From the NCBI GenBank assembly GCA_024696725.1, contig JAILGO010000147.1, positions 1-13,870 of the forward strand: DNA of 13,870 nucleotides, in the 5' to 3' direction. Positions 13,769 to 13,870 of this stretch are shown one piece after another. The position numbers were made by a program, and so were the translations under genes. This DNA comes from Eubacterium sp. (GTDB lineage Bacteria; Bacillota; Clostridia; Oscillospirales; Acutalibacteraceae). Numbering within the stretch: the stretch's first letter is position 1; each line of letters opens with the position of its first letter. Below the pieces are notes generated by a model that was not told the DNA's origin, did no database searches, and worked only from the letters and a program-made list of their open reading frames with translations.

Positions 13769-13870
13769 TAAAAACTTATTGTATGTGACCGGGCATAGAG
13801 CCGCATATAACGAAGCATGGCGGAAAAAACTTACGTTCTTAAAACTGCGGATTTTTTCGTCAGGCGAGGC

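Noticed and set aside
13766..13781. CAATAA-AAAC-TTATTG inverted repeat as an operator or terminator
   Set aside because: Six AT-only-rich pairs overlapping the -35 could arise by chance; there is no U-run and no second copy to support a regulator site.
13727..13870. Minus-strand open frame entering from the right edge, hydrophobic end, as the C-terminus of an upstream gene
   Set aside because: It has no start in the window and runs through the promoter into the riboswitch before its stop; a strong promoter here makes chance openness the simpler reading.

Overview
The window reads as a gene-dense stretch of a low- to mid-GC Gram-positive chromosome, most likely an uncultured gut Clostridia/Oscillospirales-type Firmicute. 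This rests on the AGGAG-type ribosome sites, long co-directional gene runs with 1-4 nt overlaps, one TTG start, sigma-A-like promoters, U-tailed hairpin terminators and a yybP-ykoY-type riboswitch. Taxonomy is inferred from style and gene content; there is no rRNA marker here. I see no tRNA, rRNA, insertion sequence, phage gene or CRISPR array.

Region 1 (1-577): the N-terminal 163 codons of a short-chain dehydrogenase/reductase run off the left edge on the minus strand. Its promoter and that of the plus-strand operon lie back to back and overlap in their -35 region (about 522-534), within a TTGAA-n3-TTCAA palindrome. Region 2 (578-3556): a four-gene plus-strand operon with every junction overlapping by 1-4 nt. 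It encodes an unrecognised 168-aa protein, a cytoplasmic GH43-type glycosidase, a HisC-like PLP aminotransferase and a small four-helix membrane protein. It ends at a GAAA-loop hairpin that also serves the convergent minus operon.

Region 3 (3564-10811, minus): a seven-gene run with no gap over 14 nt. In transcription order it encodes an RlmD/RlmCD-type rRNA uracil-C5 methyltransferase, a 132-aa unknown, a left-handed beta-helix acyltransferase, a COG2509-type FAD dehydrogenase with a cysteine cluster, a solo PqqD-like protein, an NTP_transf_5-type nucleotidyltransferase and elongation factor 4 (LepA). The two end genes act on ribosomes. The five middle genes look like an uncharacterised modification module, of which the PqqD-nucleotidyltransferase pair is the most suggestive part.

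Region 4 (10868-13745, minus): a P2A-type cation-transporting ATPase with its own terminator, a strong extended -10 promoter and a leader that I read as a manganese-sensing yybP-ykoY riboswitch. The proposed P1 helix and a 14-bp terminator-like hairpin compete for the same seven bases, which gives a concrete ON-switch model for metal export. The last ~90 bases hold no gene I can support.
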